Below are positions 7,433 through 15,038 of a DNA stretch of 64,000 nucleotides, piece after piece. The DNA is from Candidatus Paceibacterota bacterium (GTDB lineage: Bacteria; Verrucomicrobiota; Verrucomicrobiia; Limisphaerales; UBA8199): the NCBI GenBank assembly GCA_035452965.1, contig DAOTCE010000006.1, forward strand, positions 62,001 to 126,000. Reading direction: 5' to 3'. Position numbers and translations under genes: made by a program. The number at the start of each line of letters is the position of its first letter. The stretch's first letter is position 1. The notes under the pieces are model-generated. The model saw only the letters and a program-made list of their open reading frames with translations, had not been told where the DNA came from and did no database searches.

Positions 7433-9715
7433 ATGCCCACGGTGTTGGGCACCGGTCTGATCGCGCTGGACGTGGTCATCCCTTCCGGGCCCGGCTCTTC
7501 TGCCTGGTGCTTTTTGGGTGGCACTTGCGGCAATGTCCTCACGATCCTGAGCGCCCTGGGCTGGCGGAGCTATCCCATTGGACGGCTGGACCTCAATCAC
7601 CCAGCCTGCTCCCTGTTCAATGCCGAACTGGCTCTCTGGGGGCTGCGCACGGAGTTTCTCCACTTGGCCCCGCCGGCGGCAGTGCCAGTCATCGTGCAAC
7701 GGAACCGTGCGAACCCCGATGGGGGATCGCGGCATTCGTTCTCTTTCCGTTGCCCGCGATGTCGCAGGTACCTCCCGGGCTTCCAACCGGTGCGCCTTGA
7801 CACTGCCCAACAACAGCTTGTTGCCCTGCCGCCACGCGACGTGTTCTTCCTGGACCGACCCTCCCCTGGCAACCTGCTGCTCGCGAAGGAAGCCGCCGCG
7901 GGTGGCGCACTGGTAGTTTTCGAACCGACCGGCATCGGAAAAGGCCCGGCCGAGAGACACTTCCGCGAGGCGATCGCCCTGGCCCACGTCCTCAAATACT
8001 CGAACAGCCGTCTGCCTGGATTCTCGGATGCGCCGGGTTCCCGCTCCCCGCTGTTAGAGATTGAAACACTGGGGGAGGCTGGACTGCGTTATCGGCGAGC
8101 GATCGCGGGAGCCAGGTCCTCCGACTGGGTCACGCTCCGGGCCCTCCCGGCGGTCGTATCGGGCGATACCGCGGGCGCCGGGGATTGGACAACTGCTATC
8201 GCGATTCATGTGCTTAACCTGTCGGGGTGTTCACAGCCAGGCACGCTTGCGGCCTGTACCAACGCTGAGATTGAGGCCGCGCTCCGGGCGGGTCAGGCAG
8301 CCGCGGCCTGGAATTGCCAGTTCCAGGGGGCGCGCGGGAGCATGTTTCAGTCAGCAAGCGTCCTGTCTGACTTTGTCCAACGACTAACGGGCCGACTATA
8401 TCCCTTGGACCTGCGGGCAAATGGTCCGCTCCGCGCGCCGGAGCCGCACCCGGTTACGGACCTGATGCGCAAGCTGTGCGCCGTTTGCCGGGGATACGAG
8501 AACGTTGCGTCTGCAACGGCGCTGCCTTCGACTGCTCCGCCCGTCGGCGGGTGGAGAATCGTCGGCCGACCGGGATACATCGGCCAGCGCAGGCAGTCGA
8601 CCGCGGCCGAGCTGGACCGGCGCTACGGGGTTGGGCGATGGCGGATCGCCTACGACTGGCAGGCAGAGATAATCACGCGGGAGCAAGCGCTCGAGCATTA
8701 CACCCGCGCCTATGAGATCTGGCTGCAGAACAACTCGGACCTCCTCGATTGGCTGGTGCGAACCGCATCGGACATTTACGACATTTCGCCGGAGGATGTT
8801 CAATCGAACACAGACTACAACATCCAGACCGGCTCAGCCGTCCATTTGCAGGACATTGCGGTGCGCATCGCCGTGTCGAGGCTGGGGCGCAAGTTTGAAG
8901 GCGACCGACTGGTTCAGATCCGGGGGAGGCAGTCCGAAGGGTCTGCGCTGAGTCCCGGGGTCGTGCCCTTTCACCAGCCGGAGTTGATCACACAGCCCGA
9001 GTTGAAGGGATGGTGGCAGCCCGGAACCGTGGAATCGTTCTGGCAAAGTAACAAGGTCCTCCAGGTTCGCCACCCTCCCCGGCGCACTTTGATGTTCGGC
9101 GGATCATTCAACCCGGTCCACAATGGGCACCTCGCGCTGGCCAAGTTCGTCCGGGAACAGCTCGGATTTGACCGCGTCCTCTTCATTCCTAACGGCGACA
9201 ACTACCGCAAGCCAGATCTGGCGCCCGCTGTGGCACGACTGGCGATGGTCCAAGCCGCGATCGCGGGTGAGGCCGCTTACGATATTGTGGATGTAGAGGT
9301 CTACAGCAAAGAACCCTTGCGGGTCGTCAAGACCACCGAGGAACTGCGTGCGGAGTATCCGGAGGATGACCTGGTGCTGCTGCGCGGGCTGGATGCGCTG
9401 CCCAGGACGCATCATCGGCTCTTTGCCATCCCCGGATTGCGCGTGCTCGTCCTGTATCGGGATACGGGCGGCCGGAGCTTTGAAGAAATCCTGCGCCGGA
9501 ATCCCCACCTCGACGCTAACCGGCAGCGCATCGACTACATCGAAGAGGCGTTCCGGTGTTCGCTATCATCCTCTGAAGTGCGCCGCGCGCTTTGCGAGGG
9601 TCGCTCGATTGAATCGCTGGTTCCAGCGACTGTGGCTGACATCATCAGAGGCCAGGGGCTCTACAATCCAGCCAAGACAGGCACCGGGCTGACCGATCAT
9701 CCGGCCCACGAGTAG
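7433..9715 (+). CDS. PfkB kinase-NMN/NaMN adenylyltransferase fusion
   Basis: A 760-residue, probably cytosolic, three-part protein. Residues 1 to about 310 are a PfkB/ribokinase-type kinase: N-terminal GTGLIALDVV, GGTCGNVLTILSALGW for substrate binding, and the anion-hole/catalytic GAGD at 248-251. It carries an inserted CPRC (Cys107, Cys110). Residues about 395-545 are an alpha-rich linker domain starting RRYGVGRWRIAYDW. Residues about 553-750 are a NadD-type nucleotidyltransferase: GGSFNPVHNGH at 556-566 (HxGH-type motif His563/His566) and SSSEVR at 712-717 (ISSTxxR type). Known NadR proteins pair an adenylyltransferase with a P-loop ribosylnicotinamide kinase; here a PfkB kinase replaces it. 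Inference: phosphorylation of a nucleoside such as nicotinamide/nicotinate riboside followed by adenylylation to NAD or NaAD. The substrate is not proven. Start alternatives are 7379 and 7433; the latter matches where PfkB homology begins. Confidence 0.85.
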   Translation: MPTVLGTGLIALDVVIPSGPGSSAWCFLGGTCGNVLTILSALGWRSYPIGRLDLNHPACSLFNAELALWGLRTEFLHLAPPAAVPVIVQRNRANPDGGSRHSFSFRCPRCRRYLPGFQPVRLDTAQQQLVALPPRDVFFLDRPSPGNLLLAKEAAAGGALVVFEPTGIGKGPAERHFREAIALAHVLKYSNSRLPGFSDAPGSRSPLLEIETLGEAGLRYRRAIAGARSSDWVTLRALPAVVSGDTAGAGDWTTAIAIHVLNLSGCSQPGTLAACTNAEIEAALRAGQAAAAWNCQFQGARGSMFQSASVLSDFVQRLTGRLYPLDLRANGPLRAPEPHPVTDLMRKLCAVCRGYENVASATALPSTAPPVGGWRIVGRPGYIGQRRQSTAAELDRRYGVGRWRIAYDWQAEIITREQALEHYTRAYEIWLQNNSDLLDWLVRTASDIYDISPEDVQSNTDYNIQTGSAVHLQDIAVRIAVSRLGRKFEGDRLVQIRGRQSEGSALSPGVVPFHQPELITQPELKGWWQPGTVESFWQSNKVLQVRHPPRRTLMFGGSFNPVHNGHLALAKFVREQLGFDRVLFIPNGDNYRKPDLAPAVARLAMVQAAIAGEAAYDIVDVEVYSKEPLRVVKTTEELRAEYPEDDLVLLRGLDALPRTHHRLFAIPGLRVLVLYRDTGGRSFEEILRRNPHLDANRQRIDYIEEAFRCSLSSSEVRRALCEGRSIESLVPATVADIIRGQGLYNPAKTGTGLTDHPAHE

Positions 9716-9738
9716 CTCGCATAGGGGTCATCAAGGGG

Positions 9739-10437
9739 TCAGAGCTTTGCCGCTGCCGCCTGGTCGGCCAGAACCATGGCCTCGTTGCGGCGAACGTGGG
9801 CGGCTGGGATCGTCATATCCCCATCGCGCAGCCGCAGCAGCATGCCGGCCTTCTCCACACCCGTTACCACCCACAGGATGCGCCGCGCTCGATTGAGCAT
9901 AGGGTAGGTCAACGTCATCCGCCGCCTTCCCTGGTAAGCCGCGGTAACCACCACGTCTGCTTTGGCGACATTGAGCACCGGGTCCCCCGGCACTAAGGAG
10001 GCCGTGTGGCCATCCGAACCGAGCCCCAGCTGGACGAGGTCGAGTACCGGCGGGGTGCCGGCGGCTTGCTGGAGCATCTGTGCGTAACGATTGACGGCAT
10101 CCTCCAGGTCAGGCAAATCGACAGGCATGGCCAAAACCTGCTCGGGGCATAGCGGAACTTGTTCCAAAAGCGCGTCGCGCAAGCGGGTGAGGTTTCGGTC
10201 CGGGTCACCGGCAGGGGCCACACGCTCGTCCACCTGGGCCACATAGACATTTCGCCAGGGGATATCCTCTCGCACCAGTGCGCGCAGCATCTGCCAGGGT
10301 GTCTGACCACCGCTCACGGCAAAGGTGAATCGACCCCGCGCCGCTACCGCTCCCCTGCCCTCCCGGGCAATGCATTCGGCTGCCTCAACCGCCACCGCCG
10401 CCGCGTCCGCCAGCACTCGAATCTTCATGGTCCGCAT
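9739..10437 (-). CDS. pgl: 6-phosphogluconolactonase
   Basis: The 232-residue product has the glucosamine-6-P isomerase/6-phosphogluconolactonase fold: FAVSGGQTPWQML near residue 42, QVDERVAP near 67 and LGLGSDGHTASLVPG near 140, all hallmarks of the DevB/SOL form. It hydrolyses 6-phosphogluconolactone to 6-phosphogluconate in the oxidative pentose phosphate pathway. It is last in the minus-strand run GH2-pgm-tal-pgi-pgl and starts 12 bases after the pgi stop. No glucose-6-phosphate or 6-phosphogluconate dehydrogenase lies in the window. A second ATG at 10428 is an equally plausible start. Confidence 0.93.
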   Translation of the reverse strand: MRTMKIRVLADAAAVAVEAAECIAREGRGAVAARGRFTFAVSGGQTPWQMLRALVREDIPWRNVYVAQVDERVAPAGDPDRNLTRLRDALLEQVPLCPEQVLAMPVDLPDLEDAVNRYAQMLQQAAGTPPVLDLVQLGLGSDGHTASLVPGDPVLNVAKADVVVTAAYQGRRRMTLTYPMLNRARRILWVVTGVEKAGMLLRLRDGDMTIPAAHVRRNEAMVLADQAAAAKL

Positions 10438-10449
10438 CAGACAGCCGCG

Positions 10450-12090
10450 CTACCACACTTTCAGCGCGCGATACCGACGAATGAGGTTGTTCGTAGAGCT
10501 GTCATGACTCAGCTCAGGCTCGGCCTTGTTCTCAAGCTGAGGAATAATCCGCTGAGCCAGGTCCTTGCCAAGTTGCACGCCCCACTGGTCGAACGAGCCG
10601 ACATTCCAGAGGGCGCCCTGGGTGAATACGTTATGCTCATACAGCGCCACGAGCTTGCCGAGCGCTTCCGGCGTCAGCCGTTCGATGAGGATGGTGTTAG
10701 ACGGGCGATTCCCCTCGAAGATCCGGTGCGGCACAAGCCAATCGGGCACGCCCTCGGCCTTGACCTGTTCTGGGGTCATGCCAAACGCCAGCGCTTTGCT
10801 CTGCGCAAAGACATTTGCCAGCAGCAGGTCATGGTGACAACCCAACGGCGTGAGCGCTTGGGCGAACGCAATGAAGTCGCACGGGATAAGCCGCGTGCCC
10901 TGGTGGATCAACTGGTAGAACGAATGCTGGCCGTTGGTGCCGGGTTCGCCCCAATAAACGGGACTGGTATCGTAGTCCACCGCAGTTCCCGCCAGTGTGA
11001 CACGCTTGCCGTTGCTCTCCATGGTCAACTGCTGCAAGTAAGCAGGAAACCGCTTCAGGTACTGCTCATAGGGCAGCACGGCAACAGTCTCTGCGCCGAA
11101 GAAGTCGTTGTACCAGATCGCCAGCAGGGCCATCAGCACCGGCAGGTTCCGTTCGAACGGCGCGGTGCGGAAGTGCTCGTCCATCTGGTGAAAGCCGCTG
11201 AGCATCGCGCGGAAGTTCTCCGGGCCGATTGCGATCATCGTGGACAATCCGATCGCCGAGCACAGGGAGTAGCGCCCCCCCACCCAATCCCAGAATGGAA
11301 ACATGTTTGCGGTGTCTATGCCAAACTCGGCCACCTTCTCGGCCCTGGTCGAGACCGCGACAAAGTGTCTCGCGACCGCCGCCCGGTCGCCCCCCAGGCC
11401 GTTTACCAGCCACTCACGCGCGCTCTCCGCGTTGGTCATGGTCTCCAGCGTGGTGAAGGTCTTGGATGACACAATGAACAGCGTCTCCGCCGGATCGAGG
11501 TCGCAGGTCGCCTCCACGAGGTCAACCCCGTCTATGTTGGAGACGAACCGGAACGTCATAGTCCGATCGCTGTAATGCCTCAGCGCCTCGTAGGCCATAA
11601 CCGGCCCGAGGTCCGAGCCACCGATGCCGATGTTAACCACGTTCCGAATGCGCTTGCCGGTGTGACCAGTCCATGCTCCGCTCCGGATGTCTTGGGCGAA
11701 GCACGCCATCTTGTCCAGCACGGCGTGCACCTCGGGCACCACGTTCATTCCGTTCACGGAAATGGACACTTCTTTCGGCGCGCGCAGGGCCACGTGCAGG
11801 ACGGCGCGGTTCTCGGTAAGGTTGATCGCGTCTCCGCGGAACATGGCGTCAATGCGCCCGCGCAGGCCGGATTCCTCGGCTAGCCGCAACAGCCACTTAA
11901 TCGTCCGGGCGGAGATGCGGTTCTTGGAGTAATCCAGGAACAGGCCCACAGCCTCAGCCGTCATGCGGTCTGCGCGCTTGGGGTCCCTGGCGAAGAGCTC
12001 GCGCAAATGCCATTTGCGGGCGGCCCGGTAGTGCGTGGCCAGGGCTTTCCAGGAGTTGAGTGCTGTAAGTGAGGTAATTGGTTCTGGCAT
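10450..12090 (-). CDS. pgi: Glucose-6-phosphate isomerase
   Basis: A 546-residue enzyme of the long (E. coli-like) PGI class. VNIGIGGSDLGPVMAYEAL and VSSKTFTTLETMTNA mark the sugar-phosphate-binding SIS domains. WDWVGGRYSLCSAIG and GTNGQHSFYQLIHQGT match the conserved PGI signatures. It interconverts glucose-6-P and fructose-6-P. It begins 8 bases after the transaldolase stop; in several bacteria these two enzymes are fused in one chain, so the adjacency is meaningful. It links pgm upstream to pgl downstream. Confidence 0.97.
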   Translation of the reverse strand: MPEPITSLTALNSWKALATHYRAARKWHLRELFARDPKRADRMTAEAVGLFLDYSKNRISARTIKWLLRLAEESGLRGRIDAMFRGDAINLTENRAVLHVALRAPKEVSISVNGMNVVPEVHAVLDKMACFAQDIRSGAWTGHTGKRIRNVVNIGIGGSDLGPVMAYEALRHYSDRTMTFRFVSNIDGVDLVEATCDLDPAETLFIVSSKTFTTLETMTNAESAREWLVNGLGGDRAAVARHFVAVSTRAEKVAEFGIDTANMFPFWDWVGGRYSLCSAIGLSTMIAIGPENFRAMLSGFHQMDEHFRTAPFERNLPVLMALLAIWYNDFFGAETVAVLPYEQYLKRFPAYLQQLTMESNGKRVTLAGTAVDYDTSPVYWGEPGTNGQHSFYQLIHQGTRLIPCDFIAFAQALTPLGCHHDLLLANVFAQSKALAFGMTPEQVKAEGVPDWLVPHRIFEGNRPSNTILIERLTPEALGKLVALYEHNVFTQGALWNVGSFDQWGVQLGKDLAQRIIPQLENKAEPELSHDSSTNNLIRRYRALKVW

Positions 12091-12098
12091 AAATGTTG

Positions 12099-13184
12099 TC
12101 AGGTGGCAACTCCAAGCGCCTCGGCCTTCGCGGCGATGACGGTCATCAGCTTGTTCCAGGATTTGGAGAAGGCGTCGGCGCCTTCGGCCTGGAGCCGCGC
12201 GGCTAACGCATCCACGCCAATCCCCGCCTCGGCGAACTGCGCCAAGACCTTCTCGCAGTCACCGCCGTCCGCCGGCATGATTGGGCCGACGTGACCGTGG
12301 CTGGCGAAGGCCTTCAGAGTTCCCTCGGGCATGGTGTTGACCGTGAAGGGCGCGGTGAGGGCCTCTACGTAGAGCACATCAGATGCGTGAGGATCTTTCG
12401 TTCCCGTGCTGGCCCACAGGAGGCGCTGGGGCCGGGCGCCGCAGTTGAATGCGCGCTGCCAGCGGGGCGCGTTCAGCAGCTCGCGATAAGCCTTGTAGGT
12501 GCGCCGGGCGATGGCCACCCCAAGCTGATTGGTCAGCCCGGCGGGCACCCTGCCCGCCACCGCAACATCCCAGCGGCTGATGAAAAGCGACGCGACCGAA
12601 GCAACGTCGGGCGGAAGGCCGGCTTCAATGCGCCGTTCGATGCCGCGCAGGTAGGCTTCCGCCGCAGCCACATATTGCTCGCGCGAGAACAACAACGTCA
12701 CGTTGATCGGAACCCCGGCGAAAACGGCCTCTTCAATGGCCGGCAATCCTTCCCGCGTCCCGGGGATTTTGATGAACAGGTTTGCCCGCCCCGCCCGCGC
12801 GTGCAACGCCTTGGCCTCCGCGAGGGTGCTCGCGGCGTCGTAGGCCAGCAAGGGCGACACTTCCAGCGATACCCAGCCATCCAGGCTGTTCGTGCGGTGA
12901 TGGACAATCCAAAACAGGTCGGCAGCCCGGGTGAGATCCTCCAGCGCGAGATCAAAGAACAAAGCCTCTCCTGTCTTCCCCTCCCGCGCCTCATCGCGGA
13001 TAGCCGCATCGTAAGCGGTGCTGCTCGTGATGGCCTGATTGAAGATAGTCGGGTTGGATGTAAGTCCGGTCACCGAGAACTCCTCGATGTAACGCCGCAA
13101 AGTGCCGCTGGAAAGGAGATCGCGCGTAATGTTATCGAGCCAGAGACTCTGTCCCAGGTCGTGAAGCACTTGTGTAGGTTTCAT
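12099..13184 (-). CDS. tal: Transaldolase
   Basis: A 361-residue transaldolase of the long subclass (about 360-380 residues). Visible hallmarks are SLWLDNITRDLL at the N-terminus, TGLTSNPTIFNQAI, the KIPGTREGLPAIEEA region supplying the Schiff-base lysine, and INVTLLFSREQY. It transfers a dihydroxyacetone unit between sedoheptulose-7-P and glyceraldehyde-3-P. Met at 13184 (MKPTQVLHDLGQ) is preferred to an upstream ATG at 13214, since homology begins there. It is cotranscribed with pgi; about 186 bp separates it from pgm, so a second promoter is possible. Confidence 0.95.
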   Translation of the reverse strand: MKPTQVLHDLGQSLWLDNITRDLLSSGTLRRYIEEFSVTGLTSNPTIFNQAITSSTAYDAAIRDEAREGKTGEALFFDLALEDLTRAADLFWIVHHRTNSLDGWVSLEVSPLLAYDAASTLAEAKALHARAGRANLFIKIPGTREGLPAIEEAVFAGVPINVTLLFSREQYVAAAEAYLRGIERRIEAGLPPDVASVASLFISRWDVAVAGRVPAGLTNQLGVAIARRTYKAYRELLNAPRWQRAFNCGARPQRLLWASTGTKDPHASDVLYVEALTAPFTVNTMPEGTLKAFASHGHVGPIMPADGGDCEKVLAQFAEAGIGVDALAARLQAEGADAFSKSWNKLMTVIAAKAEALGVAT

Positions 13185-13370
13185 AGGCGAATTGCTTGCC
13201 TTTCCTGCTTCCAATTTAGGGGGAGCCTGGACTGAATGTCAAAAGGAGCTTTCCCATAATGACCTCCAGGTTGAGACGTTTCACCAGGACGCACGTGCTC
13301 GGGAATGCCCGGCTGCCTTGGCGAGGTGTCCCCACCAAACAGCGGCCAGGCTTGTCCTTCAATCCGCCCC

Positions 13371-15038
13371 TTACATGCTGGCCAGGGCCTGACGCACAAT
13401 GCTCTGTGCCTCGCTTACGATGGCCTGCAGGTGCGTCTCGTCGCGGAAGCTCTCCGCGTAGATCTTGTACAGATTTTCGGTTCCGGAAGGCCGCGCCGCA
13501 AACCAACCGTTGGCCGTCACCACCTTTAATCCGCCGATTGGCTCGTTGTTGCCCGGCGCGCGAGTCAGCTTGGCGGTGATCGCTTCCCCCGCCAGGCTCG
13601 ACGCCTGCACCGCCTCAGGCGACAATCTTTCCAGCCGCGCTTTCTGCTCGGGGGTGGCCGCTGCGTCTATACGCGTGTAATACGGCATCCCGAATTCCGC
13701 GACCAGCGACCTGAAGTGTTCCCCCGGGTCCTTGCCGGTGCGCGCAGTTATCTCCGCCGCCAGCAGGTCCAACAGAATGCCGTCTTTGTCCGTCGTCCAA
13801 ACCGACCCGTCCTGCCGAAGGAAACTCGCCCCCGCGCTCTCCTCCCCCCCGAAGCACCAGGAGCCATCCAGCAGGTGCGGCGCGAAATACTTAAAGCCCA
13901 CCGGCACCTCGGCCAAATGCCGATTCAATTGGTTAACCACCCGGTCAATCATGCCGCTGCTGACCAGCGTCTTGCCCACCGCCGCTTCAGCCTTCCACCC
14001 GGACCGGTGCATGAGCAGGTAGCGGATCGCCACGGCCAGGTAATGATTTGGATTCATCAGTCCCGCTGACGGCGTCACAATGCCATGCCGGTCGGAGTCC
14101 GGGTCATTGCCAAACGCCACCTGGTACTGGTTCTTCAGCCCGACCAATCCCGCCATCGCGCATGGGCTGGAGCAGTCCATGCGGACCTTGCCATCGTGAT
14201 CCACGGTCATGAAGGCAAACGTTGGGTCGAGCTTCGGGTTGACCACCGTGATGTCCAACCCATAGATGGAATTGATTGGTTCCCAGCAGGGCAAGGCAGC
14301 CCCGCCCAGCGGGTCCGCGCCCAGCCTGAGACTCGCCGCCCGTATGGCCTCCATGTCAACCACACTGTGCAGATCCTTCACGTAAGGCAGGATGAAATCC
14401 TCCTCGTGCGTGGTTCCCGCATTAATGGCCGTGTCGAACGGCACGCGCTTCACGTCCACATTGCCCTCGCACAGCATTTCATTGGCGCGTTGCTGAACCC
14501 AATTTGTCACGGTCGTTTCTGCCGGGCCGCCGTGGGGCGGGTTATACTTGAAGCCTCCATCCTCCGGCGGGTTGTGCGAAGGCGTGATGACAATGCCATC
14601 GGCCAAATGCTCCTTCCGGCCCTGGTTATAGACCAGGATGGCCCGCGAGATCACCGGCGTCGGCGTCACTCCGTCATCACGCTGTAGGATGGTCTCGACG
14701 TTATTAGCCGCCAGCACTTCCAGGGCCGTGTGCTGCGCCGGCCCAGACAGCGCGTGGCTGTCCCTTCCCACATGCACCGGGCCGTCGATGCCCTGGCGGC
14801 GCCGGTAATCGCAGATCGCCTGGGTGATTGCCAGGATATGCGCCTCGGTGAATGTGCCGCGCAAGGACGTGCCACGGTGTCCAGACGTGCCGAAGTTCAC
14901 CCACTGGTTGCGGTTGCCCACGTCCGGCCGACGCTCGTAATAGTCTCGTTCGAGCCGAGACAAATCCACCAGCATTTCCTTTGGCAGCGGCCTGCCTGCG
15001 AGCGGGGAAGTCCCCACAGGTTGAAGGGGGGGCTTCAT
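13371..15038 (-). CDS. pgm: Phosphoglucomutase, alpha-D-glucose specific
   Basis: A 555-residue alpha-phosphohexomutase, close in length to E. coli Pgm. FGTSGHRGTSLRGTF opens domain 1. The phosphoserine loop TPSHNPPEDGG places the catalytic Ser at 154. NDPDSDRHG is the Mg2+-binding loop, and GEESAGASF plus RPSGTENLYKIYAE form the sugar- and phosphate-binding loops. It interconverts glucose-1-P and glucose-6-P. Its ATG overlaps the stop of the upstream GH2 gene in an ATGA arrangement, so the two are translationally coupled. Confidence 0.96.
   Translation of the reverse strand: MKPPLQPVGTSPLAGRPLPKEMLVDLSRLERDYYERRPDVGNRNQWVNFGTSGHRGTSLRGTFTEAHILAITQAICDYRRRQGIDGPVHVGRDSHALSGPAQHTALEVLAANNVETILQRDDGVTPTPVISRAILVYNQGRKEHLADGIVITPSHNPPEDGGFKYNPPHGGPAETTVTNWVQQRANEMLCEGNVDVKRVPFDTAINAGTTHEEDFILPYVKDLHSVVDMEAIRAASLRLGADPLGGAALPCWEPINSIYGLDITVVNPKLDPTFAFMTVDHDGKVRMDCSSPCAMAGLVGLKNQYQVAFGNDPDSDRHGIVTPSAGLMNPNHYLAVAIRYLLMHRSGWKAEAAVGKTLVSSGMIDRVVNQLNRHLAEVPVGFKYFAPHLLDGSWCFGGEESAGASFLRQDGSVWTTDKDGILLDLLAAEITARTGKDPGEHFRSLVAEFGMPYYTRIDAAATPEQKARLERLSPEAVQASSLAGEAITAKLTRAPGNNEPIGGLKVVTANGWFAARPSGTENLYKIYAESFRDETHLQAIVSEAQSIVRQALASM

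Noticed and set aside
10159..11469. Long plus-strand open frame antisense to pgi and pgl
   Set aside because: It mirrors the codons of pgi in a high-G+C gene and resembles no protein.
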